Notes: a model not told the origin generated them from the sequence alone. Shown: positions 8,512 through 18,220, counted from the stretch's first letter. The stretch is 64,000 nucleotides of DNA from Streptococcus chenjunshii (GCF_003086355.1 NZ_CP031733.1:1240001-1304000), one strand, 5' to 3'. Program-made: numbers and translations.

Positions 8512-9486
8512 ATGAAAAAACTATTGACTGTTCCAGTGCTGGGGACAATTTTAGTCATTCTTTCTCTTTGTTCACTATATATCGGAGTTAAATCCCTTTC
8601 CATTTTTGATGGTTGGCATTTAACTGCATCACAATACAATATTCTTCTGTCAAGCCGTATCCCGCGGACAGTCAGTATCATTATATCTGGTTCCGGTCTA
8701 TCCGTCTGTGGACTTGTCATGCAGCAGCTTACCCGCAATAAGTTTGTCTCGCCGACAACAGCTGGAACTATGGAATGGGCGAAGTTAGGAGTAGTAGTAG
8801 CCCTTATTTCTTTCAATACCGCCCCATTGTTTGTTCAGCTTCTCATTGCAGCTGGTCTGGCCGTAATAGGTTCACTTCTTTTTGTTTACCTGCTAAAAAT
8901 AATCACCTTCAAGCATGAGATTTTTATTCCTTTGATTGGACTTATGTTAGGGCAGATTATCAACAGCCTGACTACTTTTTTGGGAATTGAATTTCAAATC
9001 ATGCAGTCTATTAACAGTTGGCTGCAGGGGAATTTTGCTATAGTAACCAGTCATCGTTATGAGTTGCTTTTTTTAGCGATTCCTTGCCTTATTTTGATTT
9101 TTTTGTATGCCCATTATTTTACTTTAGTGGGGCTTGGAGAAGATCTGGCTCAAAATTTAGGACTTAAGGCTGAGACTGTTACGAATTTGGGGCTGATTTT
9201 GGTCTCTTTTATAACAGCGCTTATTGTCACGGTTGTTGGTTCCTTGCCTTTTTTAGGTTTGCTTGTTCCTAATCTTGTCAGTCTTGTTAAAGGAGACCAT
9301 CTGTCACATATTCTGCCTGCGACAGCTTTGCTGGGGGCTGTTTTAGTAATGGCCTGCGATATTTTGGGCAGACTTCTTATCTATCCTTACGAGATTTCAA
9401 TCGGACTCATGATGGGCGTGGTCGGCAGCTTATCTTTCCTCTTATTGCTTTTTCATATCAATAGCAAGGAGAGGAGCAAATTATGA
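8512..9486 (+). CDS. Siderophore-type iron ABC transporter permease 1 (FecCD family)
   Basis: A 324-residue polytopic permease of the BtuC/FecCD type that forms half of the membrane channel for ferric siderophore or heme-like cargo. Seen: SRIPRTVSIIISGSGLSVCGLVMQ near residues 50-73 (family SRLPR...AGA), multiple hydrophobic helices, and the coupling segment LGEDLAQNLGL (about 205) followed by LPFLGLLVPN. The open frame could begin at 8332, but ATG 8512 follows AAGGGGATAG and gives a normal N-terminal helix. It overlaps the second permease by 4 bases. The gene order permease-permease-ATPase-binding protein resembles the FatDC/YclNOPQ group. Confidence 0.9.
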   Translation: MKKLLTVPVLGTILVILSLCSLYIGVKSLSIFDGWHLTASQYNILLSSRIPRTVSIIISGSGLSVCGLVMQQLTRNKFVSPTTAGTMEWAKLGVVVALISFNTAPLFVQLLIAAGLAVIGSLLFVYLLKIITFKHEIFIPLIGLMLGQIINSLTTFLGIEFQIMQSINSWLQGNFAIVTSHRYELLFLAIPCLILIFLYAHYFTLVGLGEDLAQNLGLKAETVTNLGLILVSFITALIVTVVGSLPFLGLLVPNLVSLVKGDHLSHILPATALLGAVLVMACDILGRLLIYPYEISIGLMMGVVGSLSFLLLLFHINSKERSKL

Positions 9487-10454
9487 GCAGGAAAAATCGG
9501 AAACTGCTCTGTGCTCTTATCGGCTGCAGTCTGGTATTGATTTTAATCTTTATGACAGACGGCATTCAAATGGATATAAATGTTTTTTTGCTGCAGTATC
9601 TTATTAAAACGCGTTATCAGAAGTTACTGGCTCTTTTGTTAACTGCTCTTTGTATCGCTGTTTCGACTGTGATTTTTCAAACAATCACTGATAACCGGAT
9701 TTTAACACCAAGTATTATTGGTCTAGATAATCTTTATGTTTTGATACAGACAGTACTGCTTTATAGTCTGGGCGCCCAAAAAATGATGAAAATCTCTGCT
9801 ACAGGCAATTATTGGCTTTCGTTAGTCTTAATGTTGGGGTTTTCCTATCTGCTTTTTCGGATTTTGTTTCGATATCAGCATTATTCGCTCTATTTTATTT
9901 TGTTAATCGGAACTATCTTAAGCACACTTTTTGCTTCTTTGTCATCCTTTTTACAGATGATCATTGATCCCAATGACTATCTGATCTTGCAGTCCAGTCT
10001 TTTCGCCAGTTTTAATGCTATAAATACAGATATTTTGCTTTTAGCAAGTCTGCTTGTTTTTTTTGCCCTGCTTATTCACTATCCTTATTTTAAATATTTG
10101 GATGTCTTATTGCTTGGCAGAGAAAAAGCTCTTAATTTGGGAATCCCTTACAATCAGGTTGTTGTGCGTCTCTTCCTCCTTGTCAGCCTGCTTGTATCTG
10201 TATCTACTTCCTTAGTAGGCCCTATTACTTTTTTAGGGCTCTTGCTTGCTAATCTGGCTTATCAAATGTTTAAAACATATAAACACAGCATCCTTTTGCC
10301 AGGAGCTGTTCTATTAGGAACGCTTGCTTTAATTGGCGGTCAGTATTTAGTGCAAAATGTCTTTTCTTTAAATGTTCAGCTGAGTGTCATCCTTAATTTT
10401 CTCGGCGGGCTTTATTTCATCATTATCTTATTGAAGGAAGGGAGACGCTTGTGA
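9483..10454 (+). CDS. Siderophore-type iron ABC transporter permease 2 (FecCD family)
   Basis: A 323-residue second permease subunit. Seen: KTRYQKLLALLLTALCIAVSTVIFQ near the N terminus, TPSIIGLDNLYVLIQ, the cytoplasmic coupling loop LLGREKALNLGIPYNQV (about 211-227) and the family segment GPITFLGLLLANL. It overlaps the preceding permease (ATGA) and the following ATPase by 4 bases, indicating a tightly coupled operon. It is slightly divergent from permease 1, so a heterodimeric channel is expected. Confidence 0.9.
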   Translation: MSRKNRKLLCALIGCSLVLILIFMTDGIQMDINVFLLQYLIKTRYQKLLALLLTALCIAVSTVIFQTITDNRILTPSIIGLDNLYVLIQTVLLYSLGAQKMMKISATGNYWLSLVLMLGFSYLLFRILFRYQHYSLYFILLIGTILSTLFASLSSFLQMIIDPNDYLILQSSLFASFNAINTDILLLASLLVFFALLIHYPYFKYLDVLLLGREKALNLGIPYNQVVVRLFLLVSLLVSVSTSLVGPITFLGLLLANLAYQMFKTYKHSILLPGAVLLGTLALIGGQYLVQNVFSLNVQLSVILNFLGGLYFIIILLKEGRRL

Positions 10455-11218
10455 TTAAGATTGAAAATTTGAGCAAACACTATCATAATCACTTAGTCAT
10501 TGATCATCTGTCCTCTGAGATCGAGAGGGGTAAGATAACTGCTGTTATTGGGCCAAACGGATCAGGGAAAAGCACGCTTCTTTCTCTGATCAGCCGGCTG
10601 ACTGACAGCAGCGGCGGAACAATTTTCATAGATAGTAAAAACATTTCTGACTTTTCATCATTTGATTTTGCTAAAAAGCTTGCCATTTTAAAACAAAGCA
10701 ATACTTTAAAGCTTAAAATCAGCACAGAAGATCTTGTTTCTTTTGGACGTTTTCCTTACAGCAAAGGCAGACTGACCTTACAAGATAAAGAAGCTGTTAA
10801 ACGTATTTTAGATTTTATGGAGCTGTATGACTTAAAAGATGCTTATATAGACCAGCTCAGCGGCGGTCAAGTGCAAAAGGTATTTATTGCAATGACTATG
10901 GTGCAGGATACAGACTATCTTTTGCTGGATGAACCGCTTAATAATTTGGATATGAGGCATGCTGTTCAGATTATGCAACTTCTGAGGCGTTACACTGAAG
11001 AATATAAAAAAACGATTGTTATTGTGATTCATGATATTAATTTTGCATCATGCTACGCCGATAATATTATCGGCTTAAAACATGGGAAAATACTTGCTCA
11101 AGGCAGTGTAGAGAAAGTTTTTAACGAAGAGGTACTCTCAGCCTTGTATGATATGCCGATTCCTATTCAGCAATACCAAGGCGACCGTATCAGTCTTTAT
11201 TATAAGGCTTCGCTCTAA
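10451..11218 (+). CDS. Siderophore-type iron ABC transporter ATPase
   Basis: A 255-residue ATP-binding subunit of the FepC/FhuC type. Seen: Walker A GPNGSGKST (33-41), signature LSGGQVQKV (about 136-144), Walker B DYLLLDEP (about 155-162) and the switch His in IVIHDIN. It starts with GTG at 10451, overlapping the permease stop by 4 bases; GGAAGGGAGACG upstream supports this start. The binding-protein gene follows only after a 250-base gap holding a repeat, so expression of transporter and binding protein may differ. Confidence 0.93.
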   Translation: MIKIENLSKHYHNHLVIDHLSSEIERGKITAVIGPNGSGKSTLLSLISRLTDSSGGTIFIDSKNISDFSSFDFAKKLAILKQSNTLKLKISTEDLVSFGRFPYSKGRLTLQDKEAVKRILDFMELYDLKDAYIDQLSGGQVQKVFIAMTMVQDTDYLLLDEPLNNLDMRHAVQIMQLLRRYTEEYKKTIVIVIHDINFASCYADNIIGLKHGKILAQGSVEKVFNEEVLSALYDMPIPIQQYQGDRISLYYKASL

Positions 11219-11280
11219 TAACTCCGGCCAGCACAGATAGTTATCTATTTGGAGTTTAAAACTGCTTGAAGAGACTTTGG

Positions 11281-11455
11281 AGAAACTGAACACAGCCTAA
11301 ATGCTACGGGAGTACCGCAGGGCAGTAAATGTTGTCAGTGTTATGTACGAAATGCAGCAGCCTGCCTGATGGCATCTTGCGGTGCATCATCGAAATCGAA
11401 GATTTCGATGACGCACCGCCTTTCCCGTTGTGTTGTTCATGGCCTTTGTGTCTTG
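11281..11455 (+). repeat. Family A intergenic repeat, copy 3
   Basis: Begins GAAACTGAACACAGCCTAAA and ends GGCCTTTGTGTCTTG, 3 bases before GAAAGGAG of the binding-protein gene. The interior differs from other copies and carries a strong hairpin (GGTGC..TCATCGAAATC/GATTTCGATGA..GCACC, about 11380-11420). Located between the ATPase and the binding protein, the hairpin could alter read-through or mRNA stability. Confidence 0.75.
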
Positions 11456-11471
11456 TGAAAGGAGTTTTATG

Positions 11472-12551
11472 ATGAAATTAAATAAACCTGTATTGTTCGC
11501 TGGCTTTCTGCTTGTTCTTGCATTTTTGGCTTTGCCGTCTGTTTTTGCGGCAGACAAGACTGTAAAAATTAAGAATGATTATACAATATCATCGGACAGC
11601 GGCCGCGGTAATCGCGGGCAAAATTCTGATTCAGGCAATCAAAATAGGTCCGGTCAAAGAGAAGAGGCCGGCGAAGAGCAGCAGGTCTCAGAAACAGTTG
11701 AGGTTCCGGTGAACCCCAAAAAAGTTCTCGTCTTTGATATGGGTGCCCTAGATACTATTACCGCCCTCGGCAAAGAAGACAGTGTTGCCGGGCTTCCTAA
11801 GGCACAAAATGCAACAGATAAACTTAGTGAAGATATGCAGAAAATCTACAATGATGATAAGTATCAGGATATCGGTACGTTGTTTGAACCTAATTTTGAA
11901 ACAATTGCCAGCATTCAGCCTGATGTCATTTTCTTAGGTGCCCGTATGGCTAATTCAGATAATATTGAGCAGCTAAAAGAAGCAGCACCGGATGCTGTTC
12001 TTGTCTATGCTTCGACAGACTCTGAAAAAGGTTTCACTGAAGCGGTTAAAGAGCGGGTAACCATGTTTGGTAAAATTTACAATCAGGCTAAAAAAGCAAA
12101 AAAATACAATAAAAAAATTACAAAAGCGATGAATAATTTGCAAAAGATGATTAAAGACAAGGATGCCCCTTCAGCTTTATTTGTCATGGCTAACAGCGGT
12201 GAGCTTCTGTCGCAATCACCTGACGGACGCTTTGGCTGGCTTTTCTCAGAAGCAGGCCTGACAGCAGTGAACAATGAGGAAGAAGCCAGCCCCCATGGTT
12301 CACAAGTGTCTTATGAATACTTATCAGAAAAAAATCCCTATTATCTTTTTGTGCTTGACCGCGGGGCTACAATCGGTCAGGGAGCTTCGGCAGAGGAACT
12401 TCTGAACAATGATGTACTGAAGGATACCGATGCCATAAAAAACAACCGTGTCCTCCAAGTAAACGGTCAGGACTGGTATATTAACTCAGGCGGTGTCCGA
12501 GTAACACTGCGCATGATCAAAGAAGTGCAGGATTTTGTCGACAGTCACTGA
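11472..12551 (+). CDS. FatB/YclQ-like siderophore-binding protein without lipobox
   Basis: 359 residues of the iron-siderophore periplasmic-binding-protein family. VEVPVNPKKVLVFDMGALDTI (about 77-97), LFEPNFETIASIQPDVIFLG and the C-terminal VLDRGA...ILQ/VLQVNGQDWYI pattern match the FatB/YclQ group. The N terminus is an ordinary signal peptide (hydrophobic residues 7-22, cleavage after LPSVFA near residue 26). No lipobox is present and the protein has no cysteine at all, so lipid anchoring is impossible by the usual route. A Ser/Gly/Asn/Arg-rich linker (about 39-75) precedes the domain. No LPXTG tail is present. ATGs at 11469 and 11472 are both possible; spacing to GGAG favours 11472. It follows its transporter genes after repeat A. 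Confidence 0.88.
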   Translation: MKLNKPVLFAGFLLVLAFLALPSVFAADKTVKIKNDYTISSDSGRGNRGQNSDSGNQNRSGQREEAGEEQQVSETVEVPVNPKKVLVFDMGALDTITALGKEDSVAGLPKAQNATDKLSEDMQKIYNDDKYQDIGTLFEPNFETIASIQPDVIFLGARMANSDNIEQLKEAAPDAVLVYASTDSEKGFTEAVKERVTMFGKIYNQAKKAKKYNKKITKAMNNLQKMIKDKDAPSALFVMANSGELLSQSPDGRFGWLFSEAGLTAVNNEEEASPHGSQVSYEYLSEKNPYYLFVLDRGATIGQGASAEELLNNDVLKDTDAIKNNRVLQVNGQDWYINSGGVRVTLRMIKEVQDFVDSH

Positions 12552-12593
12552 TCTTTGTAAGTTTTAATCAAATAGAACAGTGTACAAGAAAGA

Positions 12594-12789
12594 GTGTGGG
12601 ATAACAATCGGTCAATTGTCATAAAATGATGCTTTCGATTTTGTTGTCCCGCCTCTGCATAGTTGATTAGGGAGGGCGTTATCCCTTGCGTAATAAGGGA
12701 TAAGAACTTCGAATCAACCACTGCGCCAAATTCATAAGTTAAAAAAGGGTAACGAGGCAGGAACAAGAGTTCTGCCTCGTTACCCTTTT
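12594..12789 (+). repeat. Family B repeat with terminator, copy 1
   Basis: Contains the conserved block GAGTGTGGGATAACAATCGG, TGTTGTCCCGCCTCTGCATA and GGGATAAGAACTTC...CAACCACTGCGCC, then a very strong hairpin (GGGTAACGAGGCAGGAAC / GTTCTGCCTCGTTACCC, 12746-12785) ending in TTTT. It lies at the 3' end of the iron operon and would terminate it. Confidence 0.75.
12741..12789 (+). terminator. Strong intrinsic terminator of the iron-transport operon
   Basis: About 20 base pairs of near-perfect stem with a four-base loop, preceded by A and followed by T runs, so it may work on both strands. It is part of the family B unit and also insulates dprA from upstream transcription. Confidence 0.88.
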
Positions 12790-12914
12790 ATCCACTTTTT
12801 AAACTGCCCCCCTTTGGCCGCATCTTCAATTTGACCTCTGCAGCATAGGGGGGTACTGAGCGGAAAACTATAGCGCTGCGGTTTTATTTATTCACAGGCG
12901 AAATATTATTTTTT

Positions 12915-12922
12915 TACGAATA
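12915..12922 (+). promoter_or_regulatory. ComX/SigX box (cin-box) of dprA
   Basis: The exact octamer TACGAATA, the recognition element of the alternative sigma factor ComX/SigX, ends 22 bases before the dprA ATG. No good -35/-10 pair for the housekeeping sigma factor is seen between the upstream terminator and dprA, so late-competence control is the main route visible. Confidence 0.85.
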
Positions 12923-12944
12923 TTAAGGCAGTGAGGTTATCTTT

Positions 12945-13787
12945 ATGAACAATTTTGAATTATTTAAACTTAAAAAAGCGGGACTCAGCAATCTTAATAT
13001 CCTCAATATCCTGTCTTATCAAGAACAGGTGAAAAAGTCTTTATCCGTACGTGATATGGCTGTAGTGTCACAATGCAAAAATCCTGTTTTGTTTATTGAA
13101 GCTTACAAAAATTTAAACAGCAAAAAACTGCGCCAGGATTTTAATCGCTTTTCATCCATTTCAATACTGGATAAAATCTATCCTCCAGCCTTAAAAACGA
13201 TCTATAATCCTCCAGTCTTGCTCTATTATTCCGGAAATCTGGATTTACTGGCCAAGCCTAAATTAGCAGCAGTGGGAGGACGTTTGGCATCTGAAACAGG
13301 AACAAGAGCGATTCAAAAAATTATTAAAGAACTCAGCAACCATTTTGTCATTGTCAGCGGTTTAGCTCGCGGTATTGATACAAGCGCTCATTTGGCCAGT
13401 TTAAGGAACGGCGGGACAACAATCGCGGTAATCGGAACCGGTTTGGATATCTCCTATCCTGAAGAAAATCATCAGCTGCAAACCTATATCAGCAGGCACC
13501 ATCTGGTTTTGACAGAATACGAACCCGGTTCTCCGCCTCTGAAATTTCATTTTCCTGAACGGAACCGCATTATTGCCGGACTGGTGCAGGGAGTAATTGT
13601 GGCTGAAGCTAAAAAAAGGTCAGGCAGTTTAATTACCTGCGAAAGAGCTCTGGAAGAAGGCCGGGATGTTTTTGCTGTTCCAGGAAACATTTTAGATGGA
13701 AAATCAGATGGCTGTCTCCATTTGATTCAAGAGGGGGCAAAGTGTATTACAAGTGGGTTTGACATCATTTCTGAATATCAGCTGTAA
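12945..13787 (+). CDS. dprA: DNA-processing protein DprA (Smf)
   Basis: Loads RecA on incoming single-stranded DNA during natural transformation and, in pneumococcus, helps shut off competence. The 280 residues give the usual streptococcal length. An N-terminal SAM-like region is followed by the Rossmann-like DprA domain from about residue 105, with AAVGGRLASETG, IVSGLARGIDTSAHLASL, GTGLDISYPEEN, FPERNRIIAGL and VVEA-type VAEAKKRSGSLITCERALEEGRDVFAVPG. The start has GTGAGG 8 bases upstream. It is driven by a ComX box and followed by topA, which has its own promoter. Confidence 0.96.
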   Translation: MNNFELFKLKKAGLSNLNILNILSYQEQVKKSLSVRDMAVVSQCKNPVLFIEAYKNLNSKKLRQDFNRFSSISILDKIYPPALKTIYNPPVLLYYSGNLDLLAKPKLAAVGGRLASETGTRAIQKIIKELSNHFVIVSGLARGIDTSAHLASLRNGGTTIAVIGTGLDISYPEENHQLQTYISRHHLVLTEYEPGSPPLKFHFPERNRIIAGLVQGVIVAEAKKRSGSLITCERALEEGRDVFAVPGNILDGKSDGCLHLIQEGAKCITSGFDIISEYQL

Positions 13788-13818
13788 TCGCCTTTTTCCT
13801 ATAGAAAAAAGTTTTTTA

Positions 13819-13847
13819 TTGACAGTTATTAAAAAATGGGATATTAT
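13819..13847 (+). promoter_or_regulatory. topA housekeeping promoter
   Basis: TTGACA at 13819-13824 and TATTAT at 13842-13847 are separated by 17 bases. This strong vegetative promoter lies between dprA and topA, so topA does not depend on competence-induced read-through. Confidence 0.8.
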
Positions 13848-13879
13848 GCTATAAGTTTATCTAGTTAGAAAGTGATCTT

Positions 13880-16003
13880 ATGGCAACAGTACAAGCAAAA
13901 ACAAGTCCAAAAACGGCAGCTAAAAAGAAACGGAAAACAGCTGCAAAAAATTTAGTGATTGTCGAATCACCGGCCAAGGCCAAAACAATTGAGAAATACC
14001 TTGGACGCAACTACAAGGTTGTGGCTTCGGTCGGCCATATCAGAGATTTGAAAAAATCAAGCATGTCCATCGATTTTGAAAATAACTATGAACCTCAGTA
14101 TATCAATATCCGCGGCAAAGGAGAGCTTATCAATTCTCTGAAAAAAGAAGCCAAGAACGCTAAGAAAGTTTTTTTGGCCAGCGACCCGGACCGAGAAGGA
14201 GAAGCGATTTCTTGGCATTTGGCTCATATTTTAAATCTGGATGCCAGCGATAAAAACCGTGTTGTTTTTAATGAGATAACTAAAGATGCCGTTAAAAATG
14301 CCTTTGTGGAACCTCGGGAAATCGATATGGATTTAGTGGATTCACAGCAGGCACGCCGGGTTCTCGACCGCATTGTTGGCTACTCTATTTCGCCTCTTTT
14401 GTGGAAAAAAGTGAAAAAAGGTCTGTCAGCAGGCCGAGTTCAGTCTGTAGCTTTAAAACTGATTATCGACCGTGAGAATGAAATCAAGGCCTTTAAACCA
14501 GAAGAGTACTGGACAATTGACGGTGCTTTTAAAAAAGGGACACGCAAGTTTCAAGCTTCTTTTTATGGCTTGGATGGTAAAAAAGTCAAGCTTTACAATA
14601 ATGATCAAGTCAAAGAAGTTCTGGCACGGATTCAGAGCGATGATTTTCAAGTAGATACTGTGGAGAAAAAAGAGCGCCGCCGAAAAGCACCTCTTCCTTA
14701 TACAACATCGTCTCTTCAGCAGGATGCAGCTAATAAGATTAATTTCCGAACACGCAAAACAATGATGGTAGCTCAGCAATTGTACGAAGGTATCAGTCTG
14801 GGGTCCGGCGGACAGCAGGGGTTGATTACCTATATGCGTACAGACTCGACCCGCATCAGTCCTGTTGCGCAAAACGACGCTGCTCTTTTCATTACCGAGC
14901 GTTTCGGCCAGAAGTATTCCCGTCACGGGAGCCGTATCAGAAATGCTTCGGGGGCTCAGGACGCTCACGAAGCAATCAGACCGTCCAATGTCAACCATAC
15001 TCCTGAATCAATTGCCAAATATCTTGATAAAGATCAGCTGAAACTCTACACCTTGATTTGGAACCGTTTTGTAGCCAGTCAAATGACCGGAGCTGTTTTT
15101 GATACGATGAAAGTTAAACTTTCGCAAAACGGTGTGATTTTTGTCGCTAATGGCAGCCAGGTAAAATTTGATGGTTATTTGGCGGTTTACAATGATTCAG
15201 ATAAAAATAAAATGTTACCTGAGATGGCGGAAGGAGATACTGTCAAGAAAGTCAATACTCAGCCTGAACAGCACTTCACTCAGCCTCCGGCACGTTATTC
15301 AGAAGCCAGCTTAATTAAAACGCTGGAAGAAAACGGTGTTGGCCGTCCTTCAACCTATGCTCCTACCTTGGAAACTATCCAAAAACGCTATTATGTTAAA
15401 TTAGTTGCTAAACGTTTTGAACCAACCGAGCTGGGAGAAATTGTTAATCGCTTGATTATCGAGTTTTTCCCCGATATTGTTGATGTTAAGTTCACAGCTG
15501 AAATGGAAAATAAACTGGATCAGGTTGAAATAGGCAAAGAACAATGGCAGAAGGTTATTGATGACTTTTATAAACCTTTTGCCAAAGAGTTGGAAGAAGC
15601 AGAAGAAGGCATCGAAAAAATTCAAATTAAAGATGAACCTGCCGGATTTGACTGCGATGTCTGCGGACATCCGATGGTGATCAAGCTGGGCCGCTATGGC
15701 AAATTTTATGCCTGCAGCAATTTTCCAGAATGCCGTAACACTAAAGCGATTACTAAAGAAATCGGTGTCACTTGTCCGCTCTGCGGCCAAGGTCAGGTTA
15801 TCGAGCGAAAAACAAAACGGAACCGTATTTTTTACGGCTGTGACCGCTATCCTGACTGCGACTTTACATCATGGGACCGGCCGATTAACAGGAAATGTCC
15901 GAAATCCGGCGACTTTCTTGTCGAGAAAAAGGTTCGCGGCGGAGGCAAGCAGGTTGTCTGCAGCAATGAAAACTGCGATTATAAAGAAGAGAAAATCAAA
16001 TAA
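13880..16003 (+). CDS. topA: DNA topoisomerase I
   Basis: Relaxes negative supercoils by a type IA mechanism. 707 residues. After a basic Ala/Lys-rich start (residues 1-28), the Toprim domain begins at [19 protein letters not shown], with [13 protein letters not shown] further on. The active-site Tyr lies in [12 protein letters not shown] (about 315). C-terminal zinc ribbons start near 595: CDVCGHPMV...CSNFPEC and CPLCGQGQV...CDRYPDC are complete, while the third begins CPKSGD and lacks one cysteine of the first pair. An ATG with AAAGTGAT upstream is used. It is followed by a strong terminator. Confidence 0.97.
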   Translation: MATVQAKTSPKTAAKKKRKTAAKNLVIVESPAKAKTIEKYLGRNYKVVASVGHIRDLKKSSMSIDFENNYEPQYINIRGKGELINSLKKEAKNAKKVFLASDPDREGEAISWHLAHILNLDASDKNRVVFNEITKDAVKNAFVEPREIDMDLVDSQQARRVLDRIVGYSISPLLWKKVKKGLSAGRVQSVALKLIIDRENEIKAFKPEEYWTIDGAFKKGTRKFQASFYGLDGKKVKLYNNDQVKEVLARIQSDDFQVDTVEKKERRRKAPLPYTTSSLQQDAANKINFRTRKTMMVAQQLYEGISLGSGGQQGLITYMRTDSTRISPVAQNDAALFITERFGQKYSRHGSRIRNASGAQDAHEAIRPSNVNHTPESIAKYLDKDQLKLYTLIWNRFVASQMTGAVFDTMKVKLSQNGVIFVANGSQVKFDGYLAVYNDSDKNKMLPEMAEGDTVKKVNTQPEQHFTQPPARYSEASLIKTLEENGVGRPSTYAPTLETIQKRYYVKLVAKRFEPTELGEIVNRLIIEFFPDIVDVKFTAEMENKLDQVEIGKEQWQKVIDDFYKPFAKELEEAEEGIEKIQIKDEPAGFDCDVCGHPMVIKLGRYGKFYACSNFPECRNTKAITKEIGVTCPLCGQGQVIERKTKRNRIFYGCDRYPDCDFTSWDRPINRKCPKSGDFLVEKKVRGGGKQVVCSNENCDYKEEKIK

Positions 16004-16023
16004 TTTCAGCAAAAATTATTTTC

Positions 16024-16073
16024 CTGATAGGGCACTGTCTCAAGTTCAGACAATGCCTTATCAGCTTTTTTAG
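16024..16073 (+). terminator. Intrinsic terminator of topA
   Basis: A 17-base-pair stem CTGATAGGGCACTGTCT / AGACAATGCCTTATCAG with a short loop and a T-rich tail. Confidence 0.88.
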
Positions 16074-16184
16074 TTTTACTGTCCAATGAAATCAAAATTA
16101 AGAGGTGTGAGAATATTGGGGACAGAAGGGATTCGAATGTTCTATTACTGTCATTTTCAAAGATTATTTTGGGAAGTCTTAACT

Positions 16185-16212
16185 TTGAGAAACGGCATAA
16201 TTAAGGTATAAT
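16185..16212 (+). promoter_or_regulatory. trmFO promoter
   Basis: TTGAGA at 16185-16190 and TATAAT at 16207-16212, spacer 16. It gives trmFO its own transcription start after the topA terminator. Confidence 0.7.
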
Positions 16213-16275
16213 AGTCACAGATAAAATTTAGGAGATTTAGATAGACTTTATCTAAATATTGCAGAGGTACCATCA

Positions 16276-17610
16276 TTGTCTCAAAATTATATTAATGTTA
16301 TCGGTGCTGGCTTAGCCGGCAGCGAAGCGGCTTATCAAATCGCTAAGCGAGGTGTTCCTGTTAAACTTTATGAAATGCGAGGCAGCAAAACAACACCGCA
16401 GCACAAAACTGATAACTTTGCTGAATTGGTCTGTTCGAATTCTTTTCGTGGAGACAGCCTGACTAATGCTGTAGGTTTGCTGAAAGAGGAAATGAGACGG
16501 CTGGACTCATTGATTATGCGCATCGGTGAAGCTCATCGTCTTCCCGCGGGCGGTGCAATGGCGGTTGATCGTGAATCTTATGCAGAAGCAGTTACGGCTG
16601 AAATTAAGAACAATCCTTTAATCGAAGTCACTCGGGAAGAAATCACAGAAATCCCTAAGGATGCTGTTACGGTTATTGCTACAGGTCCATTAACCAGTGA
16701 TGCACTGGCTGAGAAAATTCATGAACTTAACGGCGGTGAAGGATTTTATTTCTATGATGCCGCTGCACCTATTGTTGACAAAAATTCTATTGATATGGAC
16801 ATTGTCTACCTGAAGTCGCGCTACGACAAAGGCGAAGCAGCTTATCTTAACTGCCCGATGACTAAAGAAGAATTTATGGCTTTTCATCAAGCCCTGATAA
16901 CAGCAGAGGAAGCACCGCTCAATTCTTTTGAAAAAGAAAAGTATTTCGAGGGCTGCATGCCTATTGAGGTTATGGCTAAACGCGGCATTAAGACTTTGCT
17001 CTACGGGCCTATGAAACCGGTTGGTTTGGAATACCCAGACAATTATAAAGGGCCGCGTGATGGTGATTTTAAGGCACCTTATGCTGTAGTGCAGCTCCGT
17101 CAGGATAATGCAGCAGGCAGTCTCTATAATATGGTTGGTTTTCAGACTCACCTTAAATGGGGGGAGCAGAAACGTGTTTTCCGTATGATTCCAGGACTTG
17201 AAAGGGCAGAGTTTGTTCGTTACGGTGTCATGCACCGCAATTCTTATATGGATTCTCCCAATTTACTTAATCCGACTTTTGCAACACGCACCAATCCTCA
17301 TCTCTTTTTCGCTGGTCAGATGACAGGTGTTGAAGGCTATGTTGAATCAGCTGCTTCTGGTTTGGTCGCAGGTATCAATGCTGTCCGTGTTTTCCTGCAG
17401 GAAGAACAAGTTATTTTTCCGCAGACAACAGCTATAGGTGCACTTCCGCATTACATCACGCAGACAGAGAGCAGGCATTTCCAGCCTATGAACATCAATT
17501 TTGGAATTATCAAAGAGCTTGAAGGTCCGCGGATTCGAGATAAAAAAGAGCGTTATCAGAAAATTGCTGAACGTGCCCTAAATGATTTGCAGCCCTTTTT
17601 AGATTTCTAA
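16276..17610 (+). CDS. trmFO: Methylenetetrahydrofolate-tRNA (uracil-5-)-methyltransferase TrmFO (Gid)
   Basis: A folate- and FAD-dependent enzyme that methylates U54 in the T loop of tRNA. 444 residues, typical length. Seen: the FAD-binding start [21 protein letters not shown] (5-25), the family block [24 protein letters not shown], and C-terminal [23 protein letters not shown]. The start is TTG at 16276, with AGAGG upstream and no ATG that fits the conserved N terminus. topA-trmFO order is conserved in streptococci. It ends facing the PASTA-like gene across a shared terminator. Confidence 0.96.
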   Translation: MSQNYINVIGAGLAGSEAAYQIAKRGVPVKLYEMRGSKTTPQHKTDNFAELVCSNSFRGDSLTNAVGLLKEEMRRLDSLIMRIGEAHRLPAGGAMAVDRESYAEAVTAEIKNNPLIEVTREEITEIPKDAVTVIATGPLTSDALAEKIHELNGGEGFYFYDAAAPIVDKNSIDMDIVYLKSRYDKGEAAYLNCPMTKEEFMAFHQALITAEEAPLNSFEKEKYFEGCMPIEVMAKRGIKTLLYGPMKPVGLEYPDNYKGPRDGDFKAPYAVVQLRQDNAAGSLYNMVGFQTHLKWGEQKRVFRMIPGLERAEFVRYGVMHRNSYMDSPNLLNPTFATRTNPHLFFAGQMTGVEGYVESAASGLVAGINAVRVFLQEEQVIFPQTTAIGALPHYITQTESRHFQPMNINFGIIKELEGPRIRDKKERYQKIAERALNDLQPFLDF

Positions 17611-17645
17611 CTAAATACTTTCATCCCACATCAATAAATGACCAT

Positions 17646-17690
17646 TTAAAAAGCACAAGACCCTTGTTACAGGTCCTGTGCTTTTTAAAA
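17646..17690. terminator. Bidirectional terminator between trmFO and the PASTA-like gene
   Basis: Stem AAGCACAAGACC / GGTCCTGTGCTT with an A run before and a T run after, lying between two convergent genes. It can serve both. Confidence 0.85.
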
Positions 17691-17695
17691 ATACA

Positions 17696-18220
17696 TCATT
17701 GCCGTTTATCTGTGGATTTCGGCGTAACATCTTTGGGTTTCCTATGCTTTTTTGGAAACTTTTTTTTACCATGCTTAAGCGAGTTTGAGAAGGTCCGGCC
17801 GAATCTTTGAACTCTAGATTTTTGCTCATTCAAAAGGATGATACTGGCATTGATAGTAGCTTGGTCAAGATAGTACAGCTTAACCAGCGATCCAAGCTTA
17901 GCTTTTCGTTTTTTAGGATACATACTGACAACCTGATTGGGAAAAGCTTTGGCATATTTAATGTGCGGTGTAGCCGGAATCTTACTGACTGTAAAACCTT
18001 GGTTTTCTAAATGTCTCTTAGCTTCCTCTACATTTAAATGCAGCACATTATCTATCTCTCTATAAGCTTCCTGACGCTCATGGTGCCTGTCCAGTTCCTT
18101 TTCAATGATTGGCCTGGTGTTATCTACTGCCCTGTTGATAATTTCTGTTGCATCCGGCAAGACAGAAACAATTTTACTGACTCTGCTAAGTTTTTTAATC
18201 CAATTTTTCCTCTTTGCCAT
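17696..18220 (-). CDS. Small basic PASTA-like domain protein
   Basis: 174 residues. The middle part (about 54-118) resembles one PASTA domain: LNVEEAKRHLENQGFTVSKI, then FPNQVVSMYPKKRKAKLGSLVKLYYLD. PASTA domains bind cell-wall peptidoglycan when outside the cell, yet no signal peptide or membrane segment is visible. The N and C termini are strongly basic (MAKRKNWIKKLSR; KKKFPKKHRKPKD). The ATG at 18220 is chosen because GGGAG lies 5 bases upstream; an in-frame GTG at 18226 overlaps that ribosome site. A TATAAT on the minus strand (18251-18256) is a candidate -10. A cytoplasmic or nucleic-acid-associated role is possible but unproven. Confidence 0.75.
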   Translation of the reverse strand: MAKRKNWIKKLSRVSKIVSVLPDATEIINRAVDNTRPIIEKELDRHHERQEAYREIDNVLHLNVEEAKRHLENQGFTVSKIPATPHIKYAKAFPNQVVSMYPKKRKAKLGSLVKLYYLDQATINASIILLNEQKSRVQRFGRTFSNSLKHGKKKFPKKHRKPKDVTPKSTDKRQ

